Shown: positions 55,119 to 64,000 of the stretch, one piece after another | Layout: every line of letters begins with the position of its first letter | Position numbering within the stretch: position 1 is the stretch's first letter | Assembly: GCA_020002185.1 (NCBI GenBank) | Contig: CM034541.1 | Coordinates: 34,471,852 to 34,535,851, forward strand | Reading direction: 5' to 3' | Length of the DNA stretch: 64,000 nucleotides | From: Paraescarpia echinospica | Taxonomy: Eukaryota; Annelida; Polychaeta; Sabellida; Siboglinidae | The notes under the pieces: generated by a model | Told to the model about the DNA's origin: nothing | What the model saw: the letters and a program-made list of their open reading frames with translations, nothing else | Database searches by the model: none | Translations under genes and position numbers: made by a program

Positions 55119-56468
55119 TACAGTCATTTGCAAAAGGTTAAGACCAGGCACGATTTTTGGAAGAAATTTGACAAAACTATGATTTTTGTGTCCTTCACAT
55201 AACATTATGTCAGTTTATTTCGCCAAATAGTACAACATAATATGAAACTTTATGTCGTCCAAAAGTGTCAGTGTCTCTACTTTTCAGTATTTAGTGTGGC
55301 CTCCTTTGCTGTCAATGACCGCCTGGATGCGACGTGGCATGCTAGAAACCAGAGATTCGCAGTACTCCTAGGTCATTTCGGTGACCCAAACGTTCTTGAT
55401 AGCTTGTTTCAAGTTTTGAGCGCTTGATGGTTGTTTGTCTGCCACCTTATCCGTCATTATAGTCCACATGTTCTCAATGGGATTTAGATCTGGGCTGTTC
55501 TCAGGCCATTCCAGCACGGAGATTTTGTTCTCCTTGAGGAAATCAGTGGCTACCTTGGATCGGTGACAAGGAGCGCCATCTTGCATGAAAATCGTACATT
55601 TGTGGATGTCCATATGCAGTTTCAGCTTCTCCTTCAGCAACTCCACGTACCTAGGTCCATTCATAATGGTGTTAGGTGGAATAAAATACAGACCATGGCA
55701 CCCCAAATCATCTGATTTGGCGGGTGTTTCATTGTGGCTGCTGTATAGTTCTCATGAAATCGCTTACCTACTGGCCGCCTAACGTGCCTCTTGCGAGGTA
55801 TAAACTGTTGCATGATCGATTCATCTGAGAACAACACTTTCTTCCACTGCGCGAGAGTCCAGTACCGATGTCGTCTGGCAAAGTCCAGTCTCTTTTTTTT
55901 TCATCACAGGTGTCAGGCGTGGTTTCCGGGCCGGCTTGCGGGACTTGAGCCCAAATTCCTTGCTGAGACGTCTCGAAACAGTACCTTTTAAGCGTAAAGC
56001 AGCCCGAATTTTCTTGCATGAGCTCATTGGCGAGCGCATCACGATTCGTCTCATTGCGTGGGCATCCCTGAGCGTAGTTTTCCGTGGACGACCACTCCTT
56101 TTACTGTCACGAAAAGTGCCATCAGTATTGAATTTGACGATGGCGTTGTGCACGGCTGTCTTGGAATAACGTAATTTAGCACTAATGTCTCTTTCCGTAT
56201 ATCCTTCTCCATGTAGAGTCACTATTTGTGCCCTTAGAACCTCTGTCTAAGACGATTTTTTGCCCATTTCAGGGATGAAGACAAAACTGAAAAAACACCT
56301 AATCGATACCGACAGCAGCAGACAAATGACCTGGAAGTACTGACTAGGCGTATTGCTTCAAGGCCCAAGTAGGATGATGCAATCCAGACATTATATGATG
56401 CAATCAAATGCCATACCGTAAAATGCTTAAAAATCGTGCCTGGTCTTAAACTTTTCCAAATGACTACT
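55119..56468 (-). mobile_element. Tc1/mariner transposon, inactive
   Basis: The transposase lies on the minus strand. N-terminal helix-turn-helix segments read GYTERDISAKLRYSKTAVHN and SGRPRKTTLRD (GRPR hook). The catalytic motifs follow: LFSDES, FMQDGAPCH and NSPDLNPIENMW, which is the DD34E pattern. It is dead: a frameshift at an A-run (about 55892-55900), another near 55696, and a TAG in place of a sense codon near 55366. Inverted terminal repeats share TTAAGACCAGGCACGATTTT. Confidence 0.92.
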
Positions 56469-56855
56469 ATATATTCACATAAATGAATTGTTTTTTAATT
56501 ATTATTATTATTTTATATTTTTTATATTTAGTTTCTTTTAAATTTATGATATACGTCATGTTTAACTACAGGTAGATTATTATTATGTAGTATTTAGGGC
56601 GTCCAGTTGCTTCAACTAGTTTCGTTATTACTGGCATCCTGGCATTCATTGTTACCACATGTACCTTGTTCTTTGTAGTATTTATGCCAAATAAATAAAT
56701 TAATTCATTCAAGGGGTGGGGGTGCAATTTGAGGATTTGGCTTCCCCACAGACAACATCTCTCGATCTGAATCCGCCCATGGCACTGGCAATTTTACCGT
56801 CTTCCTCTGCGGAATCACCCGGTAGGTGCCACATACTTGCTATACAGACACATAC
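56469..56855. other. intergenic stretch, nothing recognised
   Basis: AT-rich with TTATTATTATTAT; it may be flank of retroelement debris. Confidence 0.35.
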
Positions 56856-57085
56856 CATAACAGCAGAACTAAACAGAAGAATAACAGCTCTGGAGATGAG
56901 ATGTGACCAAAACATCTTGTGCATCCCATACAGAAACTATGTTACCAACAAGGAAGTGAGAAATATCATTAGTCGAAACATCGGGCAACACGAAGACATT
57001 CTGCCTACAATCAGAAGACGCAAACTGAAATGGCAACATCAAAGAATTTACAACATATGGAAACAAGTCGGGGAGCACGTGTCCT
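56856..57085 (+). mobile_element. non-LTR retrotransposon C-terminal remnant
   Basis: It reads RRITALEMRCDQNILCIPYR, YVTNKEVRNII and IRRRKLKWQHQ, matching the common LINE segment ALEM.C.RKIL.I....VTNEEVR...RRKL.W. Only this fragment remains. Confidence 0.7.
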
Positions 57086-58310
57086 AATTTTTGGGGTTAT
57101 GGACACCTCGTGCTATTGGTTTTATTAAACTACAAATCTTCTTGAATAATATTTCAGAGGCCAACCCTCTCAAATCAGTTGGCTTCACTCTGAAAATTGG
57201 AGTTACATTCATGCCTATAGGGTCTCTGACTGGCCGCTTTGTCATAATTGTATATTTGCACATTAACATAGTAGATATAGGGCAACGCAGATATATTTGG
57301 TATCAAGATATCTGGAATTATAAGCAAAATTAAAACAACAATATATTATCAATATGTTTATTTTTAGGAAGCCAGAGACAAAACATTGAACAATATGTTA
57401 AAAAAGCCACTTCGGTTTCGCCGTCGGCATCATGTAGAATGTACCACAGTTACCTTAATACAGTACATATTCAATATATATAATATATATATAAATAATC
57501 GCATTGATTTACGCACCTACTGCACAATGAAACGCAGTAGTAAAATAGTTAATGTTAATTACCACACATTCCTGAACCAAACATGTACCCCACTCCCAAT
57601 TGTTTCGTGATCGTGGCATGACGCCAATCGGACTGGATTTCATTACTTGCGTCATTTCCACTTTCCGTTTTGTTGTAAACATGATTAAAGAATGACTAAT
57701 GATTCAATGTATAACAATGAATAATAATTACATACCTGATAAAATAATTTATGATAAAATGCATTATGGAACCTAACAAGTTGTCAAGCGTACATCGCAT
57801 CAATTATGCAAACGTGTTGCATTGTCATCATGCAGTCATCTATATCACTCTTCAGAGCCATTGTTTTCAGCACTTAGGTGGACTACTCGTCCACATTTGA
57901 CTTACTTCCCTTCGCATTTGCAAGTAGCGATCTTGCAGTTACGAGAGCATTTGCTTACAACACGTGTGCAACTAGTAAGCGACTGTGCGAGTTCTGGAAA
58001 TAGCAGCACCATCATGCCATGGATGCGTATTAATTTGTGGGCAGGCCTACTTTGGTAGTAATCCCCTGCTAAACCAAATGTTTTGTTATCCGTTCCTAAT
58101 TTCCTAATTTCCAGCGAGATGAAACTGTCCTAGTATGAGAATGAGATTCCGGTAAGTATCATCACCAGGGGTGTGCTTTTTCTCGTAATCCAAAGGCAAT
58201 CTCATACAAAACTTGGTCAATCGTGACTACTGTGTTTCATCCCAAACTTGTTGGCCAACTTTATACTGCTTATTCCATGCACCTTGCTAGGATCGGTTGG
58301 ACCAGAATGG
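57086..58310. other. intergenic stretch, nothing recognised
   Basis: Short frames only. No splice-bounded coding signal that I can support. Confidence 0.4.
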
Positions 58311-58314
58311 ATTT

Positions 58315-58456
58315 TTTTATGGGGTCACAGGGAGACGGCATATAACATGCCATGTGACCACCATGCAACACAACTTTATTTTTAAACGGTTGTTTTGTGT
58401 ATGTATACTGCTATATTGTTGTTGTTGCAAAATAAACTGATTTTATTTTATTTTAT
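58315..58456 (+). mobile_element. 3' fragment of the 18.3-kb retrotransposon family
   Basis: GGGGTCACAGGGAGACGGCA, CATGCCATGTGACCACCATG, GTTGTTTTGTGTATGTATAC and TTGCAAAATAAACTG match, in order, the minus strand of 18298-18440. It has an ATTTT-repeat tail instead of GATTT. About 140 bp, an extreme 5' truncation. Confidence 0.88.
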
Positions 58457-58460
58457 TTGC

Positions 58461-58965
58461 TCACAAATAGATGTAAGATAGCGCCGGAAGGTGGCATAAC
58501 TGACACTTTTGTTTATACGGTTTAACAGGGTGATTAGATTCTTGTTGCGTGTGCCATATTGTAGATGTAGAATGCAATTCTTAGAGTGTGTGATGTTGGA
58601 AGTTTACATATGGCATACAGAAGGTGCTGGGATAGATGAAGTGCTTTTTCCTCAGGTTCATCTTCACAGCAAACTTTTCCTCCATGCCCTACTAGGAAAT
58701 CCTTGCCAGACTGTAGGATAACTGCAAAATTGTAGATTTTTCATGTGATCATAGATGCTGCTTGCGTGTGTGATATATTGGAAAAAATTATCGCCATCTT
58801 GACCTGTGGCCAATTTGTCAAATTGTAAGATGTTGCCTCTCTGTGAAAGAGATTGGCAGCTTCGTGGATGACTGAAGCATCATTTTCACAATCAAGTAAC
58901 TGATGTTTCAACTCCTCGATCAATTTGAAAGCACCGCTGACTGCAATAACCGAGGAACAGACGTA
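58461..58965 (-). pseudogene. degenerate coding fragment of an unidentified, probably transposon-borne protein
   Basis: One minus-strand frame reads GDYVCSSVIAVSGAFKLIEE, KHQLLDCENDASVIHEAANL, then a TGA, then HLSQHLLYAICKLPTSHTLR and IAFYIYNMAHATRI. After a frameshift it continues LLNRINKSVSYATFRRYL. It looks protein-like throughout. The last part resembles segments of large multicopy invertebrate proteins often tied to transposons. I cannot name the family. Confidence 0.45.
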
Positions 58966-60365
58966 GTCACCACCAGCCCCCTGTGGCCAAAAGGTTAACT
59001 TGCCCCCGAAGTGTGCTTGTAGTCTTTTTCAACTGCGTCGTTCGGTGCACATCGCTTCCTTTTGAGCCCTTCTCTTGTAGCAGGATCCTACACCTGGCAT
59101 TTAATTATAGCTGAAAGACACAACACATTTATTTACAATCAGTTGAGTATGCGATTCTTCAGTGAGAGAAAGGAAAGCATCGTCCTGTCAATTGCACAGT
59201 ATTAACATCCGGTTGGTAAGGTTGTATTCTATAAAGTGTGTCGTTGCTATTTAATTATTCTGCTTTTAATGACTGTCTACGACTTTGGGTAATTGCAACG
59301 CTCGCTCTCTTGTGCTTTGTGAATGGCTTTTTACAAATAATCTACTGAGTCATACAGTCAAAAGTATTCATTTGTGATCCTGTCAAATATTCAGGTGCGG
59401 CAACGGAAACCTTATCATGTTCGTCATTGTCCTGGGTTTCTGTATGGAGGCACACCAGTCATCCGATCAAGAACTTTTATATTTTCATATCCAAAGAATG
59501 ACGTCATCGTACTCGTGAAAGCCTCTACCAGGTCAAAATACACTTTGGATATGAAAAAATGAAAGTTTTTGATATGTAAAAGACTATCCTGAAGAAAGTT
59601 CAGTAATCCCAGTCATCCGTTTATTGGCAGCCAAATCACAGCTCTTCCGCAGGGTATACAAATTTCTGCGCATTACTTTGTGTTTTACAAGGGATTCCAC
59701 CATGGGGTCTCTTATAAGTGTTTCTATTAATTTGCATAAAACTTATGTTAAACGCGTATCTCCCAGCCACCGTAAACAATATTTGTCGAAGAAAAAAACA
59801 ATGTTTGCTATGTCCTCTCCCAGCCACCGTAGAACTTCCTACCCCCACTTCTGAAAAATATTATTGTAGATCAAGAATCGGGCACTCGATCCCAATGTGT
59901 CACCTAGACTAAGGCAGACAAAGTTTTCACGACTAGCAGAGCCTCCGTAGTAACGCTGGCGCCACATGGTGGATCGGGAATCGCGTTGTGGAAGTCTGGT
60001 GGCGTGTTCCATTTAATGTATTTTTTATGTAAACATACTAATAAATGTTTGTATTTTTCTTGGTAAACATTGTCTCGATGCTTCTGCATGTCACTGTAAA
60101 CGTGGTTGTAATCTATTTTCGTCAGTTTTTATTTCATAGTGGCGCCAAGAAGCGGATAAAGAATGCACTAAAATAAAACATTCGGAGGTGTCGAGGCGAT
60201 GTTGTCGATCCAAAGATGTTGATTTCTTCCAACATTCTACTCCATGCAAACAAATGCGGCAGTTGCATTAATCAGTATGTAACATCGTTGCTGGTTTCTT
60301 TGTAATACTTAGTCCGCTTGGAAATGTTTACGCCGTAGACTGTGATGATCGTAAATCTTATATTA
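58966..60365. other. intergenic stretch, nothing recognised
   Basis: No gene supported. A near duplication of CTCCCAGCCACCGTA occurs at about 59760 and 59818. Confidence 0.35.
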
Positions 60366-60845
60366 TCGCCCAGTAGTCGCATCACAATCAGTAAAATCAG
60401 AAAGGAATAGTAAAAAGCAGTATAGGAGACATGTCCACAAAGGAAGGTATAAAGACTTGAGGAAATATTTAGCAAAGATAGACTGGAATAACACACTGAA
60501 AAATAAGACAGCTACAGAATGCTGGAATATATTAAAGAGTGAAATTAAGTGCATAGTGAAACACTTATCGAAAGAAGCCATTACTATTAGAAAAATGTAG
60601 TATAAACCAATGATGTGGAAGTCATATAGATGTACTGGAAATTATGAAGACTACAACGGTTATAAAGAAGCACTTAACCAAGCTACAGCTGAAATTAGAA
60701 ATTCAAAGAGAAGCTATGAACAACAATTAGCTAGTAATATAAAACATGACAGCAAGAGTTTTTATGCGTATGTTCGAAGCAAACAGAAAGTTCAAGATAA
60801 GGTCGGTCCTCTAGTAGGCACTTCAAACGATTCTGCTCGCTACAT
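60366..60845 (+). mobile_element. non-LTR retrotransposon ORF2 fragment
   Basis: It reads YKDLRKYLAKIDWNNTL, NKTATECWNILKSEIKCIVK, then a TAG, then NGYKEALNQATAEIRNSKRS and SKSFYAYVRSKQKVQDKVGP. This is the region between endonuclease and reverse transcriptase in CR1/Jockey-like ORF2 proteins. Both flanking domains are gone. Confidence 0.75.
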
Positions 60846-60951
60846 AATTTTCCGTGCGCCGCAGGCCGTTCACAATTCAGCCGTGTCGTTTACGCACCGC
60901 CCTAGTAGTGCTTTGTTTTAACTCTTGGATTCGCGCGCTTTATCTGGTCGT

Positions 60952-60959
60952 TGACGTCA
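60952..60959. promoter_or_regulatory. CRE-like palindrome before the SGNH gene
   Basis: TGACGTCA about 25 bp upstream of a good 5' splice site (GTAAGT at 60984). It may mark the promoter or 5' exon of the gene at 62416. Confidence 0.3.
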
Positions 60960-60983
60960 TCTACTGATGGATTCATTTTGCTG

Positions 60984-62409
60984 GTAAGTCAAATTTTATT
61001 TACGTGCCTTTCTTTTTCAAATTTGACCAAATATTCCGCTAGATTTTATCGATTTGACGACATAGCTGTTTTTCATTAGTAAAGTTAGCACATTTGCATT
61101 AGTATAAGAAGAAATCGTTTGTGTTTAGCAAGATCTACTAGGTTTATATTAGTCTGTGTTGAAAAATCTTTGGCGGAATCGGGTGCCATCTATGATTTTG
61201 AGCCATTCCCAAAAATTGAAGTTTCACCATTGTCAGGCATTGCGTGTCGATGGAATCGCATGCGCGTATACAAAACCATGTCGGATTAAGCTATATAAGT
61301 GTGTCTAAGAGAAAAGATTTAGTGTTTAGCCTGATCTATGGGGATTTATGCTAGTCTGTGTTAAACAAATTTCGGCGGATTCGGGCGCCATATATGGCTT
61401 TTGAGCCATTTAAAAATTATGACACGATTATTTGACCGATCTGTGACTGTTGGTGAAGCCACTTGCGCCGCGTCATCGACATTGTGATGATGTCATCGGA
61501 GCCAGATTGTGACTTATTCCATATTACTGAAATTAAATCACTACAACACAACAGGCAAAGCCAAGTATATTAGTAGAAGTTTAGAGTTGCTAGACTTTTT
61601 AGTATGAGTATGAAACTATTGAGTATTGTGTGACTAGTATAATAAGTATCATAGTATGACTGAGTGAGACAATGAGTAGCTATGCCTATGCCATGCCATG
61701 GCTATGCCAATCAATGGCATGCAATTATTTTGACAGATTTATTTTACTTTCAAATTCACTAATAATTCTTAAATGAATTGTTTAATTGAGTGATTTAAAC
61801 CAAATTGTTAGAAGGGTTTTGAGGATAAAAACTTAAATGAATGAACTTAACCTGGGTCTATTCACATTTATTTATTCCAATTCAATTTCATGTGTATTTA
61901 TCAAAGGTCAATTCCAAATCCGTGTACTGACACAAAATATCAAATTAATTAATTCCTTTGGATGGGGAATTGGACCTGTACTTGGGGAGTCCTTGTCTTG
62001 TGCAATAACTTATACTGAAGTTTACAAACAAATCTCATTGGGTTTTTATTGCAGCAGAAAAATTACTGTTCTGCATATTTGTTTTCCTTTAAAAATCTGC
62101 TTTACGTGTATATACATATGTATATTGGTTAAACTTATATTATGCCCATTGGTTAATTTGACAAGGAATTACATACAATGTTGTCACCTATCCTCATGAT
62201 TATTTCACATTGCATCTCTTCATTAAGTAGTCTTCAAATTTGAGAGAGTTCCTAAAGTTGTGATATGACACTAGCAGAATGTAGTTAAGTGTTAGAAGAA
62301 ACTGTGCATCAGGTTTCCACGTTGACGTCATTGCACAGCTTTTACCAAGAGAAACCATGTCCAAAAACCATTATGTGTAATATGCAATGAGATTCATCTT
62401 TCTTTCCAG
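60984..62409 (+). other. putative 5'-UTR intron of the SGNH gene, with an internal duplication
   Basis: The donor CTG/GTAAGTC at 60984 and the acceptor TTCATCTTTCTTTCCAG ending at 62409 would join a short non-coding exon to the ORF. Inside, 61125-61215 and 61318-61415 are diverged direct repeats sharing TTAGTCTGTGTT-like and GAGCCATT segments. Confidence 0.4.
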
Positions 62410-62415
62410 GACACG

Positions 62416-63024
62416 ATGGAGAAACCAACGCTTCTCATTGTTGGGCACAGTTTTGTGCGACGGATGGACCGTGTGTGTCAAGTTGGTTGGATAGGTGGAG
62501 ATAGTCGCAGATACTATCGACCTGATCTTGACTTGGCTGATATGTTTGGAAAGGTCGTTTTCCACGGGAAAGGGGGCCTTACTTTGGGTGGCCTTTTTCG
62601 GCAACTGGGAGTGGTGCGAGCAGTTGTACCAACTGTTGTTCTGATTGACATCGGGACAAATGATCTGGGCAATGGTTGTGACCCTGGGAAGCTGGCAGAG
62701 GGTATTGTGGCATTCGCACGCGAACTGCTCACAATACCTTCTGTGGCGCAGGTAGTAGTTTGTGAGATATTGACACGTATACCTGTACAGTTTGGCCAGT
62801 TTAGAGTACGGCCTGATTTTGATCGTGCTCGTCAAATTGCGACAAATAAGGTGCGGGCATTGATCGCTGACTCGGAAAACATAATTTTTTATCATCATAT
62901 TAAGTTGTCGAACGAGAAAAATTACGCGAGAGATGGTGTGCACATGAGTGCATCTGGCATGGCCAGGTATGTGGGTAACATGAGGGGAGCGGCTGTAGCT
63001 GCTGGTAAGCGATGCTTACAGTAG
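62416..63024 (+). CDS. SGNH/GDSL-hydrolase-like protein, 202 aa, intact
   Basis: One open exon, starting at an ATG six bases after a strong 3' splice site. The SGNH blocks are in order: LLIVGHSFVRR (nucleophile S12; GHS instead of GDS), HGKGGLTLGG (block II Gly, about 53-54), IDIGTNDLGNG (block III, N82) and RDGVHMSASG (block V, D173 and H176). All four catalytic positions are present, so a small esterase/lipase-like hydrolase fold is likely; the substrate is unknown. No signal peptide is visible, suggesting a cytoplasmic protein. Similar SGNH ORFs occur in DIRS/Ngaro retroelements and as large multicopy families in marine invertebrates. No reverse transcriptase or recombinase is seen beside it here. 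It may be domesticated or a fragment of an element. Confidence 0.75.
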   Translation: MEKPTLLIVGHSFVRRMDRVCQVGWIGGDSRRYYRPDLDLADMFGKVVFHGKGGLTLGGLFRQLGVVRAVVPTVVLIDIGTNDLGNGCDPGKLAEGIVAFARELLTIPSVAQVVVCEILTRIPVQFGQFRVRPDFDRARQIATNKVRALIADSENIIFYHHIKLSNEKNYARDGVHMSASGMARYVGNMRGAAVAAGKRCLQ

Positions 63025-63329
63025 TGGTTGGCTACTTTCCTTGTGTTACTCATGTACAACATTTCTTGACCTATTTTTCTATGTAATTTTGTTATAACTA
63101 CAATTTTGTTAACTGCAAATTCCTACTTATAACCAAATATTTTTTCTTCAAAACTCTTTAAAAAAACCTGTTTACTGGTATACGTCTTGAAATCTAGCAT
63201 ACTATAACTTCAATTACAATAATCCTGCCTGGATCATTTGTTCCTATGTACCTTGTTCATACAATAGGTCATGGGCCAGGACCCAAAATTTGGGTCGCCG
63301 ATACATTTTTAGGGACGAATGCTCATAGT

Positions 63330-63600
63330 GATTTTTGTTAGGCCTACATCCCCACAGATGGGAAATAGGTGATAACATTGAACACTGGTAGCTTTCTGTG
63401 AGAAATCAACACTAACACTATCCCCATTTCCATGGAAACAAGTTTTCCATGACATTTTGAAAAGTGTGATACAGTTATAAATATATAAAACAGTTATTAT
63501 ATGTCTCAGGTACATGAAAATTGGATGCAACATTGCAGATGTGTCGTGCGTCTCACAAATATGAACATTATTTTTTTATTTACCACATCCCAAAGTGCAA
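63330..63600. repeat. diverged tandem duplicate, first copy
   Basis: CTACATCCCCACAGATGGGA, TATCCCCATTTCCATGGAAA and ATGAAAATTGGATGCAACAT correspond to similar words in the same order at 63690-63910. Confidence 0.6.
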
Positions 63601-63689
63601 TCCGCGCCATTCAGGTTTTCCACCTAAAATCCTTTTAAAATATACCTAATAAACACATGTATCCTCACTGAAGGTTCTAAATATACAGG

Positions 63690-63910
63690 CATGTTGCCCT
63701 ACACCCCCACAAATGGAAAATATGTGGTACACTGCATCATGTCCATATTTCTGTGTGAAACACTCTTTTTAAACCTCTCCCTATTTCCGCGACAACAAAT
63801 TTTCCGTGAAATTGCTAGAATAAACCATCATAGACTAGTTATTATACAGCTCAGGAGTATGAAAATTGGATTCAAAATTGCTCATGTATTTTGTGTCGTA
63901 CACATGTAAA
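63690..63910. repeat. diverged tandem duplicate, second copy
   Basis: CTACACCCCCACAAATGGAA, CTCCCTATTTCCGCGACAAC and ATGAAAATTGGATTCAAAAT match the first copy. Neither copy has a convincing ORF. Confidence 0.6.
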
Positions 63911-64000
63911 TGGAGGAATGGATGGGAGCAGACGTCTGGCGAGAGGGGAGACTGGCAAACGAAAGAGCTGTCTATAAACAATCCACCAAGGCTGCAACGT

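Noticed and set aside
54892..55182. A 96-codon plus-strand frame before the Tc1 element
   Set aside because: No recognisable motif, contains a C-run, and runs into the transposon's terminal repeat.
62371..62943. A 190-codon minus-strand frame
   Set aside because: Shadow of the SGNH-hydrolase ORF on the plus strand, which carries the catalytic motifs.

Overview
The window looks like the nuclear genome of an invertebrate animal. It is AT-rich, has spliced genes with canonical GT/AG introns, and is crowded with degraded non-LTR retrotransposons, tRNA-derived SINEs, MITEs, a Tc1-type transposon and many minisatellites. The mix of repeats and the SGNH-hydrolase ORFs would fit a marine lophotrochozoan such as a mollusc, or a lancelet. 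That placement is inference only.

The dominant feature is one large gene on the minus strand, from an ATG at 51225 to a probable stop at 2532. I rebuilt it exon by exon from splice sites and reading phase: 26 coding exons, 969 codons, all introns GT-AG, and every phase closing correctly. The product is an unconventional myosin. It has a short N-terminus with no kinase domain, a complete motor (P-loop, switch I, switch II, actin-binding RCIKPN region, converter), one IQ motif, an acidic linker, a C-terminal SH2 domain with its phosphate-binding arginine, and a short tail with tyrosine motifs and a lysine-rich end. SH2-tailed myosins are a rare class. I recall class XXVIII as the SH2-containing one but cannot verify this here.

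Layout from low to high coordinate. 1-790: 3' end of a CR1/L2-like retroelement. 1446-2442: 12-bp minisatellite just past the myosin stop. 2532-51225: the myosin gene, whose introns hold most of the repeats. The final intron (2595-11650) carries a MITE swollen into a 45-bp array and a 41-bp array. Later introns carry the 20-, 16-, 35-, 34-, 54- and 32-bp arrays, retroelement remnants near 14.5, 18.3-19.4, 28.3, 34.9, 36.8-38.1 and 42.3 kb, an SGNH-hydrolase ORF at 31.6 kb, and a 4.2-kb palindromic element (42702-46913) with a 51-bp array at its centre. 51.3-64 kb: the 5' flank of the myosin, a family of MITE-like repeats, a dead Tc1/mariner element (55.1-56.5 kb), more retroelement fragments, and an intact 202-codon SGNH-hydrolase ORF (62416-63024) that appears to have a 5' non-coding exon.

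The most unusual signals are the SH2-tailed myosin; minisatellites that seem to have grown from transposon ends or from a splice acceptor; a retrotransposon nested inside a minisatellite with a visible target-site duplication; and a small palindrome whose arms carry hammerhead-ribozyme-like cores.
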